Shown: piece after piece, positions 23,042 to 33,639 of the stretch
Numbering within the stretch: position 1 is the first letter of the stretch
How the letters are laid out: each line of letters begins with the position of its first letter
NCBI RefSeq assembly: GCF_050947875.1
Contig: NC_134568.1
Location: 258,675,115 to 258,739,114, forward strand
Direction: 5' to 3'
Source: Dermacentor variabilis
Taxonomy: Eukaryota; Arthropoda; Arachnida; Ixodida; Ixodidae
Length of the DNA: 64,000 nucleotides
Notes under the pieces: model-generated
Database searches by the model: none
What the model saw: the letters and a program-made list of their open reading frames with translations, nothing else
What the model was told of the DNA's origin: nothing
Made by a program: the position numbers and the translations under genes

Positions 23042-23439
23042 CAGGCACGTACCCAAGGAGGAGTCCGGGAGGTCCCGCACCCCCACCCCCCCGAAATTAG
23101 GCCGCATAACCTCCCTCCCCCCCCCCCTGCCAGCGCCGCCACTCCTCACAAACGTTCCTAAAGCACCGGCAAATCAGACTTGAGACATGAGAGCTAATCG
23201 GCGGTCAAGATATTGCTGCCACTTTCACTCCTTTTGGATGGCGGTCGTCATGAGCATCTCTTGAACTTTGAACTTTATTTGTATCTATACAACGTACAGA
23301 TAGCAGGGGCACAGACAAAAAGCCATTAAATCGGCTTGACTAGGTCTGTGTCCCTTGGAGTGTGAAGGCCAGTTTTCTCGTCGATTCGGTGCCCGCGCGA
23401 CTAACTCGAGATGCGTTCAGTAGTCACCATCTATTGCAA

Positions 23440-24256
23440 CAATCAAGCGCATCGCTGTTGCTTCTTTAGTTCAACCTTCTGTTTAGACTGATCCAGTGAC
23501 CAGGAAAGATATTCAGTTCGTAGGCAGCTGGTCCGTATGCTCGTGGAACGAGTTGTGACCGGAGACAACGCCAGTTGCGTTCCGAAGAATGCCAATCGTA
23601 TGCTTGGCTGCTTAAGGCGCATTTTCTCTATGGCACCATCCTCATTAAAATTTTTACTCTATAAATCGCTCGTACGCCCAAAGCTGGAATAAGCATGCTC
23701 GGTGTGGGATCCCGGTCTTGAGTGTTCTTCATAACTTCATAACTTCATAACTATACTCTTGTCTGTCTAGTGTGTCCACCATGAAAGCTACTTTGAACCT
23801 TTCTCATCTTTCCTTGGGAAGAAAATTGCCTCGGTTATCACTCTGTCACAAAATTTATCATCATCGCCATCTTAAGTAGGTACCTCTATCAGCGTTAGAG
23901 TTCATTTCATCCCGTAGAGACCACCTTCATAAAGTAGGCGTCCCGTTTTCTCGAACTAACTCATTTTTACTCATTCATTCCTAAGACAACTGGCGATTGG
24001 AACCACCTGCCCACCCCAATTGCCGCAATTACTGACAATGACTTGTTTAAATCTCCTATTGAAGTTATTGTTCTCTTTCAGTAATCTGCATTTTGCTGCA
24101 ACACAGTTAACTGTTGTTTATGTTTTTGTTTTCTGTATTGCCGCATTCCTGTGGTAATACATTAGTTTTTCATGCATTACACTCCCTTTTTTAATGCTTA
24201 CGGGCCTTGAAGGTATCTAAATAAAAAATAATAAATTAATAAATAAATAAGCTTTT
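23440..24256 (+). pseudogene. CR1-like LINE 3' fragment
   Basis: The plus-strand translation includes NRMLGCLRRIFSMAPSSLK, FLLYKSLVRPKLE and SVWDPGLE, typical of the C-terminal region after the RT palm in CR1-like LINEs, with several stops. It ends in an A-rich tail with TAAA repeats at 24220-24250. 5' truncated. The upstream 23055-23440 includes a G/C-rich hAT subterminal stretch and unassigned sequence. Confidence 0.7.
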
Positions 24257-25660
24257 CCTTTTGCTTCATTATTTCCTCGAGTGACGGATCGCCGCGACGC
24301 TGGCATATTCTCGGAACCATAAGTACCTGTGAAATAGGTTAGATAAGGTGGAAAATAAAATCACGCGAAACAGTGTCCATGATCAAACCCTGCAATAACC
24401 GTTAAATCGATAAGGAATATGGATGTCACCCGTTACATCGTCTGGTTTTTTTTTTCTAATTGTACAGCATTATTATGCAAAGTTGGCAACTGGAAAAAAG
24501 AGTCGCAAGGAAATGAGAAATTAAGCGACCTACTAAAGGAAAGAGCTGAAGCAACAGCCAAACAGGAACGAAAAACGAAAATTAGCAAATTTAACCTTTC
24601 CTTGTAAAACTATTTTGGATGAACATATCTTTATTTAGAAAGAAAGTAGAGAAAACACCGCCAGAATTGGAGACGCCATGTGTTTTGAATGACGCTTCTA
24701 TCGTTATCAGTCTAACCGCCTGACGTAGCCACTTCTCTGCTATGCTTATGTGGGTGTTTTTTCTAACCTTCCGCGTTGAGCGCAGTACGTCTAGAACCGC
24801 AGCATCCTGCGCTCTACGTGGTTGTACGGGACTGACAGCCACGCATCGTTACGCAACATCCCAAATAACGATACGAATCGGTTTTGGCACTTGCCGTGTT
24901 ATAGTTTGTTAACGAAGCTTTCCCTCAAGTCTAAATATTTTAAGGCAGTTTGTCGTGTGCGTATCATGGCCACGTACGCTTATATCGCCTTCCGTTTCTC
25001 TACTACGGGTGCGCTTTAAAACCACGGCGCTGCAATTTTGCTTCAGAGACTTTCCTTTCCTTCCTTCTTCTCCTCCCTTAAACTGGCTCTCTTAACTACT
25101 ACACGCAGAGACAAAGCAACAGTGTACGCATTCGATCACGCGCTAGCCGAGCACGTGATTAAGCTTTTCCTAGTCTCTAAAGCCGCTCGAGTTCGCTCTT
25201 CTCCACGGGCGGCCATTTTTCCAAGAAAGTATGCCTTCCATCCACTCGGAATCGCAAAATCTCGCAAACCACTCACAAAAATCAACTATCGCGGACATCA
25301 TCAGTCCCTTTCCACGTAAGTATCAGGCTCGGAGCAGGAGGTATGGCGCTTCAAAGTAACCTGTGGCCTGACGAACCAACCGACTGAGCTATCTTTCCGG
25401 GCAACATCCAAGGGTCACGAGTTCAAATCACCTGTTCCCTTCCTTTTTTTCCTTTTTTAATGTCTTCTCTTTTATTTTATCACTGTAGGGGAACTCTCCT
25501 AAAAAATTATATATATCCTCAATTATGTATGGCCACACATGTGCAGGTCATAAATACCAGGTTCTCTAGCCGAGTGCCATCCGTGCGGTATAACCGAGCT
25601 CAGAATGGTCCACCTTGACTGATCAAATAAAGCACCACTGTAGGTTAAATGAGGAACACA
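24257..25660. other. unassigned sequence inside the hAT-bounded insertion
   Basis: I see no convincing gene. There is a tRNA-Lys-like pair of half-sequences in inverted orientation at about 25375-25440 (5' half on the minus strand, 3' half on the plus). A plus-strand open frame at 24822-25019 has no recognisable domain. Confidence 0.4.
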
Positions 25661-25669
25661 ACTCCTGCG

Positions 25670-25918
25670 TGACCCGCCGTGGTTGCTCAGTGGCTATGGT
25701 GTTAGACTGCTGAGCACGAGGTCGCGGGATCGGATCCCGGCCACGGCGGCCGCATTTCGATGGAGACGAAATGCGAAAACACCCGTGTACTTAGATTTAG
25801 GTGCACGTTAAAGAATCCCAGGTGGTCGAAATTTCCGGAGTCCTCGACTACGGCGTGCCTCATAATCAGAAAGTGGTTTTGTCACGTAAAACCCCATAAT
25901 TATTTTTTTTAATTTAAA
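25670..25918 (+). mobile_element. tRNA-derived SINE, Ruka-like (copy 1)
   Basis: The head CCGTGGTTGCTCAGTGGCTA matches a pol III A box, and GGGATCGGATCCC provides a B-box-like word. The body is shared with the copies at 47064-47291 and 48549-48789, and the tail is T/A-rich. It is flanked by TCCTGCG (25663-25669 and 25919-25925). Ruka is the SINE known from ixodid ticks; the family name is from memory of its tRNA-like head and body. Confidence 0.8.
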
Positions 25919-25925
25919 TCCTGCG

Positions 25926-26010
25926 GGGAGGGTAGAGTATCCGCCTCCCGTGCAAGAGGACCTTGGTTCAAATCCCGGTGCCGCGCAATTCTCCACCGGA
26001 AAATATAAAA
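25926..26010 (+). other. tRNA-like sequence upstream of RTE LINE
   Basis: GGGTAGAGTATCCGCC followed by GAGG and GGTTCAAATCC resembles A and B boxes of a tRNA. The stems are imperfect, so it is a tRNA-derived relic and not a gene. It could be the 5' promoter of the adjacent RTE or another SINE head. Confidence 0.4.
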
Positions 26011-26029
26011 AAAAAGCGTGTGTTGAGAA

Positions 26030-29000
26030 AATTGCACAAACAGGCCTGGAGTGCGGCCTGATCCCGGTGACCAGAACCGGTAACGCACTCTCTCACCAGA
26101 GCAGGATTGGCCACCCTGGTGCAGTACTTGGCCACAACCTCCTATATGAGTACAACAATCAAACCCAGGCCCTCAGTCTCCAGCAGCCGCGAAGCTACTG
26201 ACCACGGCGGCGGTCAGATCTGTGACGCAGCAGAGGGTGCTAAGAATACCTGGCTCCGGACAGGCCGCCATTGGAATCTGAACCTGGCAACGTTTAACGT
26301 TAGAACGTTATCTAGTGAGGCGAGTCTAGGAGTGTTTTTGGAGGAATTAGAAGGTAGTATATGGGATATAATAGGGCTCAGTGAGGTTAGGAGGACAAAA
26401 GAAGCATATACAGTGCTAAAAAGCGGGCACGTACTGTGCTACCGGGCCTTAGCGGAGAGACGAGAACTAGGAGTCGGATTCCTGATTAATAAGGAAATAG
26501 CTGGTAACATACAGGAATTCTATAGCATTAACGAGAGGGTGGCAGGTCTTGTTGTGAAACTTAATAAGAGGTACAAATTGAAGGTAGTACAAGTCTATGC
26601 CCCTACATGCAGTCATGATGACCAGGAGGTCGAAAGCTTTTATGAAGACGTGGAATCGGCGATGGCTAAAGTGAAAACAAAATACGCTATACTGATGGGC
26701 GACTTCAATGCCAGGGTAGGCAATAAGCAGGCTGGAGACAAGTCAGTGGGGGAATATGGCATAGGCTCTAGGAATAGCAGAGGAGAGTTATTAGTAGAGT
26801 TTGCAGAACAGAATAATATGCGGATAATGAATACCTTTTTCCGCAAGCTGGTTAGCCGAAAGTGGACGTGGAGGAGCCCGAATGGTGAGACTAGAAATGA
26901 AATCGACTTAATACTCTGTGCGAACCCTGGCATCATACAAGATGTAGACGTGCTCGGCAAGGTGCGCTGCAGTGACCATAGGATGGTAAGAACTCGAATT
27001 AGCCTTGACTTGAGGAGGGAACGGAAGAAACTGGTACACAAGAAGCCAATCAATGAGTTAGTGGTAAGAGGGAAACTAGAGGAATTCCGGATCAAGCTAC
27101 AGAACAGGTATTCGGCTTTAACTCAGGAAGAGGACCTTAGTGTTGAAGCAATGAACAACTATCTCATGGGCATCATTAAGGAGTGCGCAATAGAAGTCGG
27201 TGGTAACGCCGTTAGACAGGAAACCAGTAAGCTATCGCAGGAGACGAAGGATTTGATCAAGAAACGCCCAATGTATGAAAGCCTCTAACCCTACAGCTAG
27301 AATAGAACTGGCAGAACTTTCTAAGTTAATCAACAAGCGTAAGACAGCTGACATAAGGAACTATAATATAGATAGAATTGAACAGGCTCTCAGGAACGAG
27401 GAAGCCTAAAAGCAGTGAAGAAGAAACTAGGAATAGGCAAGAATCAGATGTGTGCGTTAAGAGACAAAGCCGGCAATATCGTTACTAATATGTATGAGAT
27501 AGTTCAAGTGGCTGAGGAGTTCTATAGAGATTTATACAGTACCAGTGGCACCCACGACGATAGTGGAAGAGAGAATAGCCTAGAGGAATTCGAAATCCCA
27601 CAGGTAACGCCAGAAGAAGTAAAGAAAGCCTTAGGAGCTATGCAAAGGGGTAAGGCAGCTGGGGAGAATCAGGTAACAGCAGATTTGTTGAAGGATGGTG
27701 GGAACACTGTCCTAGAAAGATTGGCCGCCCTATATACACAATGCCTCATGACCTCGAACGTACCGGAATCTTGGAAGAACGCTAACATAATCCTAATCCA
27801 CAAGAAACGGGACGCCAAAGACTTGAAAAATTATAGACCGATCAGCTTACTGTCCGTTGCCTACAAAGTATTTACTAAGGTAATCGCAAATAGAATCAGG
27901 AACACCTTAGACTTCTGTCAACCAAAGGACCAGGCAGGATTCCGTAGAGGCTACTCCACAATAGACCATATTCACACTGTCAATCAAGTGATAGAGAAAT
28001 ATGCAGAATATAACCAACCCTCATATATAGCTTTCATTGATTACGAGAAAGCGTTTGATTCAGTCGAAACCTCAGCAGTCATGTAGGCATTACGGAATCA
28101 GGGTGTAGATGAGCCATATGTAAAAATACTGGAAGATATCTATAGCGGCTCCACAGCCACCGTAGTCCTCCACAAAGAAAGCAACAAATCCCGATAAAGA
28201 AAGGCTTCAGACAGGGAGATACGATCTCTCCAATGCTATTCACAGCATGTTTACAGGAGGTATTCAGAGACCTGGAGTGGGAAGAATTGGGGATAAAAGT
28301 TGATGGAGATTACCTTAGCAACTTGCGATTCGCTGATGATATTGCCTTGCTTAGTAACTCAGGAGACCAACTGCAATGCATGCTCACTGACCTGGAGAGG
28401 CAAAGCATAAGGGTGTGTCTAAAAATTAACCTGCAGAAAACTAAAGTACTGTTTAACAGTTTCGGAAGAGAACAGCAGTTTACGATAGGTAGCGAGGCAC
28501 TGGAAGTGGTAAGGGAATACATATACTTAGGGCAGGTAGTGACCCCGGATCCGGACCATGAGAATAAAATAACCAGAAGAATAAGAATGGGCTGGGGTGC
28601 GTTTGGCAGCCATTCTCAAATCATGAACAGCAGGTTGCCACTATACCTCAAGAGGACAGTGTATAACAGCTGTGTGTTACCAGTACTCACATATGGGGCA
28701 GAAACCTGGAGGCTTACGAAAAGGGTTCTGCTGAAATTGTGGACGACGCAACGAGCTATGGAAAGAAAAATGATGGGTGTAACGTTAAGGGATTAGAAAA
28801 GAGCAGATTGGGTGAGGAACAAACGCGGGTAAATGACATCTTAGTTGAAATCAAGAAAAAGAAATTGGGGGGGGGGGGGGGGCATGGGCCGGACATGTAA
28901 TGAGAAGGGAAGATAACCGATGGTCATTAAGGGTTACGGACTGGATTCCAAGGGAAGGGAAGCGTAGCAGGGGGCGGCAGAAAGTTAGGTGGGCGGATGA

Positions 29001-29140
29001 CATTAAGACGTTTGCAGGGACAACATGGCCACAATTAGTACATGACCGGGTAGTTGGAGAAGTATGGGAGAGGCCTTTGACCTGCAGTGGGCGTAACTAG
29101 GCTGCTGCTGCTGCTGCTGATGATGATGATGATGAGAGCA
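26030..29140 (+). mobile_element. RTE-type LINE, decayed, near full length
   Basis: A single long coding region (26107-29100) of endonuclease and RT is followed by a tail of TGCTG and TGATGA triplets at 29101-29137, the simple 3' end typical of RTE elements. Open-frame breaks are scattered through it. It lies inside the hAT-bounded insertion. Confidence 0.88.
26107..29100 (+). pseudogene. RTE endonuclease-reverse transcriptase, broken
   Basis: Endonuclease blocks: LATFNVRTL, GLSEVRRT, VQVYAPT, GDFNARVGN, WTWRSPNGETRNEIDLI and CSDHRMV (26280-27000). The frame is lost near 27268, meets a TAA near 27408 and resumes with RT: GKAAGENQVTADLLKDGG, NYRPISLLSVAYKVFTKV, DQAGFRRGYSTIDHI and IDYEKAFDSVE. 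A TAG follows at 28084 and a shift near 28190. Then come DTISPMLF, RFADDIALLS (catalytic ADD) and the C-terminal domain to 28796, with a last piece at 28900-29100 after a run of G. Inactive. Confidence 0.9.
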
Positions 29141-29467
29141 GTAAACTAGGGATCCAAAAGAACTTTGATTGTTCTGCAAATATATATTTCTCTGTATTTC
29201 TGCAGAGCTAATTTAAAAAAACGCTACTAAAAAATCTTTTACACTTTCGCTTGTTTAATTGTTCTTGGCAGTGTTCTTCCTGCGCGAGTCCATTTGATGT
29301 GGTTCCTTGTTTGTCATGTAAAGGAGAGGTGTATCTCACAGGCGTGAAATAGACCTTATTTGATTTCTCTATTGCGGGTTTACGCGTTTTTATGGCGAAC
29401 GGTCCGCATTATTCACATTTACAGTAGTGAAGGTAGCGCCCCCCCCCCCCCCTCGAAAGAAAATCAA
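29141..29467. other. right part of hAT-bounded insertion, no gene seen
   Basis: AT-rich unassigned sequence, then a homopolymeric C run (29440-29455) just inside the inverted end, mirroring the C-rich stretch just inside the left end (23088-23125). Confidence 0.5.
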
Positions 29468-29480
29468 GGGTACGTGCCTG

Positions 29481-30005
29481 ACGTGAGATCATTCAGGAGA
29501 TGGGCGAGCTTAGTCAATTCGAATGACTTTACAAGCGGATCATTATTGGCTAATAATTGCTGCAATGACCACCTCCGCTGAATCCTAGACTGCTTTGTTT
29601 CAACAGCTCTCCTCTCACAAGCGGTTATCAAATAAATTAGTTCCCAGCATTCCACGCCATTTCCTAAGAAAGCGAAATGTATTCACTCTTCTCAGCAGTT
29701 ACTCTAGCGTGTTGTCTCGACCGGCCGACAACGTCTGCTAGAGACATCTCAGCGTAATTGATGCCAGTCATACGTGACACCGCAGAGGGCGTAACTGGTT
29801 CTTCATTAAAGGAGGAAGAAGGCACAGCCACTGCATCACATTTTTTTCTCTTTTATTTAATAAAGAGAACTTATAAACTTTTGGCGCAATCCTGCATCCT
29901 CGCACTAATCGCGACAATGCGGATGAGGTCGGCACAATCTTCTGCAGCTGATACCCGGTCCTTAGCAGCTGACGCCGAACCCCTGGCAGGCGCGTGCTTG
30001 CGGTG
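29481..30005. repeat. tandem-unit 1 segment (matches 40490-41050, 52030-52530, 55690-56228, 62634-62980)
   Basis: It carries the highly conserved block CCGACAACGTCTGCTAGAGA (29725), present five times in the window, and leads into the HMG-box frame. The copy at 62634-62980 is almost identical to this one. Confidence 0.88.
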
Positions 30006-31276
30006 CTATACTGCGGTGCAGCCAGCAGCCGACGAAGACGGCTGACCTTGGCCTGGGGTGCCGTTTGCATAGCCTTGGGTGTCCCTGAATCCGCTCTGCT
30101 CGAACGACCACGTGCCCGCAGACGAGTCGTCGTCGTCGTCCAGGACCGTAGGGTTTAGCTGATGATCAAGCACTGTTAGGGTATTCGGTGTTTCAGACTG
30201 TTTGAAATGAGCGAGCTGCCGTTGAGTGAGTGGTGGGCATGGCGCGTTCTCTGTTCGGCGCACGCTTTGGTGGTGGCAGAGGACCTGGGAACCGGTGCAC
30301 GTTGTAGGGACGCGCAGCCGAGCGAGCCGATGCCGCGACAGTGGCCGACGACCAAGCGGCATTCCCTGACCAGCGCCCGAAGCGCTGCCCCGCGCCGCGC
30401 TGGTTGCACATTGTTCGTTGCTTTGCGGCGGCGGATGTTGCTGCTGCTGGAACTCCGGCGTGCCTCGACCCTGGGCCACGGCAGTGGAAATGCTCGGCAG
30501 CTGCTGCTCGTCCCCGAAAGTGCCATTCTTGAGTTTGCCGACAGTCGCCTCGGTCCTGCGCGCTTGCCTCTTGCACCGCTGGGCCTCACGCGAATTGTAC
30601 ACGTATCCCGGATGCTTCCTTCTGTGGACGGAGGCAGCTGCGGCCGCCTTGCGCTGGCGAGGCTGCTTGTCGGCGACGCTGAGAGAACGCCACAGCTTGC
30701 CCGGGCGGCTACTCACGCGCTGGTTGTTCTCGTTCGCGTTCTCAGCGGCCACCGATCGCCTCTTTTCGTGCGGGACCAGCATCGAGACGGTTGGATGTCG
30801 CGGAATGCGCGACCGCAGCTGGTAACTGTGCTGGACCTCGCTGCTCGACGATGCGACCCCCACGCCGGGATCGGAGGACACGTCAGGCACCGCCGTCGCC
30901 GCTTCTGCTTTTTCTGCCGTGACAGGAGGCGCGCAATGCTTGGCAGGCGCGTGCTGTTGGTGGTCTGCCGAAGCGAAGCTGACGACAACGGCTGACCTTT
31001 ACCGGGGTCGTCGTCTGCAGAGCCCAGGGCGTCCAAAGTTGTAGCTGTCCGAGGATCCGTCCGGGCCAAACGACGAGCTACTTCTTCTTCTGCTTCTTCT
31101 TCTTCTTCTACTTCTTTTTGGCTCGTGACCCGTGCCCTCTTCTGGCTCGGGAAGACACGAGTGGATAAAGCTGATGAATTGAAATTCCACTTAAAAATTT
31201 GAGAAAGGATAAATTCGCGGGCGGTCTTTGTGACGGGGAAAAAATGTTGCATAATAAGTACGAATTTAAATCTCAC
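30006..31276 (-). pseudogene. HMG-box (SOX/MATA-type) protein, copy 1
   Basis: The open frame 30890-30006 contains an HMG box at about 30815-30582: RSRIP, EKRRSVAAENANENNQRVSS, KLWRSLSVADKQP, then VHRRKHPGYVYNSREAQR. These match the helix pattern and the conserved RR, AEN, W, HP-Y residues of SOX/MATA boxes, which bend DNA in the minor groove. A Pro/Gln-rich tail follows, ending GCTAV. The upstream acidic, glutamate-rich N-terminus (31276-30930) lies in another frame: about two extra bases near 30930 relative to copy 4 break it. The first codon of the HMG frame is GTG, so the true start must be upstream or in another exon. It may be a pseudogene or a gene whose exon starts differently. Confidence 0.72.
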
Positions 31277-31458
31277 TGAATCGGATGTTTCCCAGAGTGC
31301 TCTACAATTTCCTCATTTGAAGTGTTTGTCACTAAATATATGACTTGCTTAGTTGATTAACTGGAACATTCAGACAACTAAGATATATACAATTGCGCGA
31401 TTTGCCCCCCCATAAAAGTGCCCACAACATGGTTCAGGGGGGAGATTATTGGAGGAAC

Positions 31459-31546
<88 letters not shown>
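31459..31546. repeat. AAT trinucleotide array, unit 1
   Basis: About 29 AAT units. Arrays of the same motif sit at the same place in units 2, 3 and 3'. Confidence 0.97.
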
Positions 31547-31547
<1 letters not shown>

Positions 31548-32574
31548 GACCACAGTATTGTCGCACAGTCAAGACCACCATCATATTTTTACGGCGCAGC
31601 TGTCTATAGCTTAGATATGGTATTTCTGCGGGGCGTAACGTTGACAGAAAACTATCATCATCAAAGGCTCATACCCCTTAAGGCAGAGGCTACAAGCACG
31701 CAACAAAGGCAAGCTTTGGAATCACGCATACAACATGGAGAGCAGCATACTTTTCAATAAAGAACAACCTTGACACAAATATCCGAACCCCATAAGCGAC
31801 GATAAGGCGTTCCTCCGTCTACGTGCAATCCGAAGCACGTAGTGTTCCCCACATACTTTTCCCGGCAAAGATTACCGTTGAGCAATCTGTCGCGGCGACG
31901 GCAGCTTGACTGCAGCATACGAAACAGGGAGTGACGCAACTACACTTTCGTACGTAAAAGAAGAACCCGCCTGGCGAGTGATTCGTGTTTTGACAGTGCT
32001 ATGGGAAGGCCACATCTATAGTTAGGACTCCTGAAGAACAGCGTGCATAATAGGCGCGGCGAATTTCTCTCCTCTCTGGTCCACTTTTTGTAGGTGCGCA
32101 CGAAGCTGTCGAAATGACATAGGCTAATAATTAGGTAAAGTGCATCTGAGTGTTGCCACCTGAGTAATTTCCACCTATGTCGCATTGGCTAACTGTTCTA
32201 GCAGTCATTTACGCCGTCGCTGTCCAAAGCCATCTTCACCGCGAGGATTGGACATCATTTTTTTTTATCTTGTCTGTCATGTCTGTTTTTTCCCTCAAGT
32301 ACGCCCACAATTTACGGGCAATTGGCGAATAGCCAGCTGTTACATAGTGTTTATTTAGGGCGGGGAGGCGTGCGGCCGTAGAATGCTGTGCTATATTTGA
32401 AAGTAAGGAGGGGAAAAATGAAATATGCAGGATCCTGTGCAAATTATAATTATAATTGTTTCTGATATTAGGTAAAGAAAACTGCTGCCTAATTAACTAA
32501 TTTGTTACTTTATATTGTTTATGATCAGCCCAACCTTGTCTTTTTGTATAGCACAGAAAAGAATATTCTGAAAT
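31547..32574. repeat. tandem-unit 1 segment identical to 43394-44421
   Basis: After three small differences near 31618-31678, I see no difference from unit 2 at an offset of about 11,847 through to about 32795. The three small minus-strand open frames here (31939-31754, 32185-31940, 32442-32236) recur unchanged at 43786-43601, 44032-43787 and 44289-44083. They have no recognisable domain and I do not call them genes. Unit 3 (53740-54620) is clearly more diverged. Confidence 0.9.
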
Positions 32575-33262
32575 TCGAGATGCATACACACGGCGCTTCA
32601 GTGAACAAATTCAAAAATTCCTAAAGGTTGCTTGTGGCAGATAGCACAATTCTAGTTCCTTAGGTGGTGGACTCGAAGCGGCGCACACTGCTTCCAAAAA
32701 AAAATTAATATACTAGCTAATTAACAAATTTCGCTAATTATCTTTTAACTAACTACCTTATGGCCCACATTGCAATTTATAAATTCTAATCGTGGAGTTA
32801 GCAAGGCGAAACTAGTTGTAACGAATTCTTAGGATGACACCAGTTTAGAGATTATAATTCTCGAACATTGCGGAGAAATGCATTGGCGTTCCAGTTACTT
32901 TCTTAACAAATTGTTATTTTATGCATTTTAGTACAAAAGTAACTGGAACGTCAATGCATTTCTCCGCAATGTTCGAGAATTAACATCTCTAAACTCGGGC
33001 CATCTGGAGAATTCGTTCCAAGTCGATCCGCCTTGCGAAATTCACAGCTTGAATTTGTAAATTACAATACGTGCCATAAGGTAATTAGTTAAACTAAATT
33101 AATAATTTTTTTGCTAATTGGTCGATTAAGCATTTCAATTCCTTGTGCAAGTAATGTCCGCCTCTTCGAGTAAACCACTTCATGAACTAGAATAGTGCTA
33201 TCTGCCACAGGTAGCCTTTAAAAAAAATATGAAAGTGTTCGCTGGAACACCCGATGTAGATA
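32575..33262. mobile_element. foldback (palindromic) repeat element, copy in unit 1
   Basis: The left arm CTTGTGGCAGATAGCACAAT (about 32629) is inverted at 33190-33212, and the arms stay complementary inward to the centre near 32925, where GGAGAAATGCATTGGCGTTC faces GAACGTCAATGCATTTCTCC. The whole element of about 690 bp can fold into one long hairpin. No coding capacity. The copy in unit 2 is 44422-45112; a fragment lies at 54645-54745. Confidence 0.75.
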
Positions 33263-33275
33263 CAATTAATTCATA

Positions 33276-33604
33276 AAGCGATGATTTCTATGCTTTCTTT
33301 CCAAGATTTCGGAGCGTCTGCTCGGTCCCCTGATTGCAAAGATAGGTGGACCAGTTCTGGGTAATGTGCAATAGTGAACTGGCCTGACCCGGACATGCTA
33401 GATGCAAAATGGGCCGTTCCCGGCGACAGTGTAATCCCCGACCGTGTGGATCACGTGGGTAATGTGGTGGGGGCTTCCGCATGTAGCTGATTTGCCGGGC
33501 AGGGACGGCCTATCTATGCTGCCAAAAGCGTTGCAGAGCATGAACCCACGTATACCAAGTAATAAACCTCTTCACAAACGCTTGGATTCACGCAGACTCC
33601 GTAA
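33276..33604. repeat. tandem-unit 2 start (matches 46205-46535)
   Basis: Words TTTCGGAGCGTCTGC and ACCCACGTATACCAAGTAAT are shared with unit 3. It is interrupted at about 33605 by an I-like LINE. Confidence 0.82.
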
Positions 33605-33639
33605 CAACTCCAGGAAAGTCACTACGTTCGTTTACCGAG

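Larger units (their letters stand above)
23042..29480. mobile_element. hAT-like DNA transposon ends enclosing a 6.4-kb composite insertion
   Basis: The left end reads CAGGCACGTACCC (23042-23054); the right end, reverse-complemented, reads the same 13 bases (29468-29480). Flanks are an 8-bp direct duplication ACGTGAGA (23034-23041 and 29481-29488). Eight-base duplications and CAG-starting inverted ends are diagnostic of hAT elements. Units 2, 3 and 3' lack the insertion. Inside are a CR1 3' fragment, a Ruka-like SINE and a decayed RTE LINE. I found no hAT transposase frame, so it is non-autonomous or its transposase was lost. Confidence 0.8.

Noticed and set aside
25674..25760. A tRNA gene
   Set aside because: The A and B boxes belong to a SINE head: the sequence lacks a foldable acceptor stem and recurs with the same body at 47064-47291 and 48549-48789.
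30207..30995. Plus-strand open frames opposite the HMG box (also 41464-42063, 52958-53383, 56682-57167)
   Set aside because: High GC and codon complementarity leave the opposite strand open. The recognisable HMG residues are on the minus strand, so these are shadows.
31754..32442. Three small minus-strand frames identical in units 1 and 2
   Set aside because: Their identity simply reflects the identical DNA tract. Unit 3 does not keep them and there is no domain.
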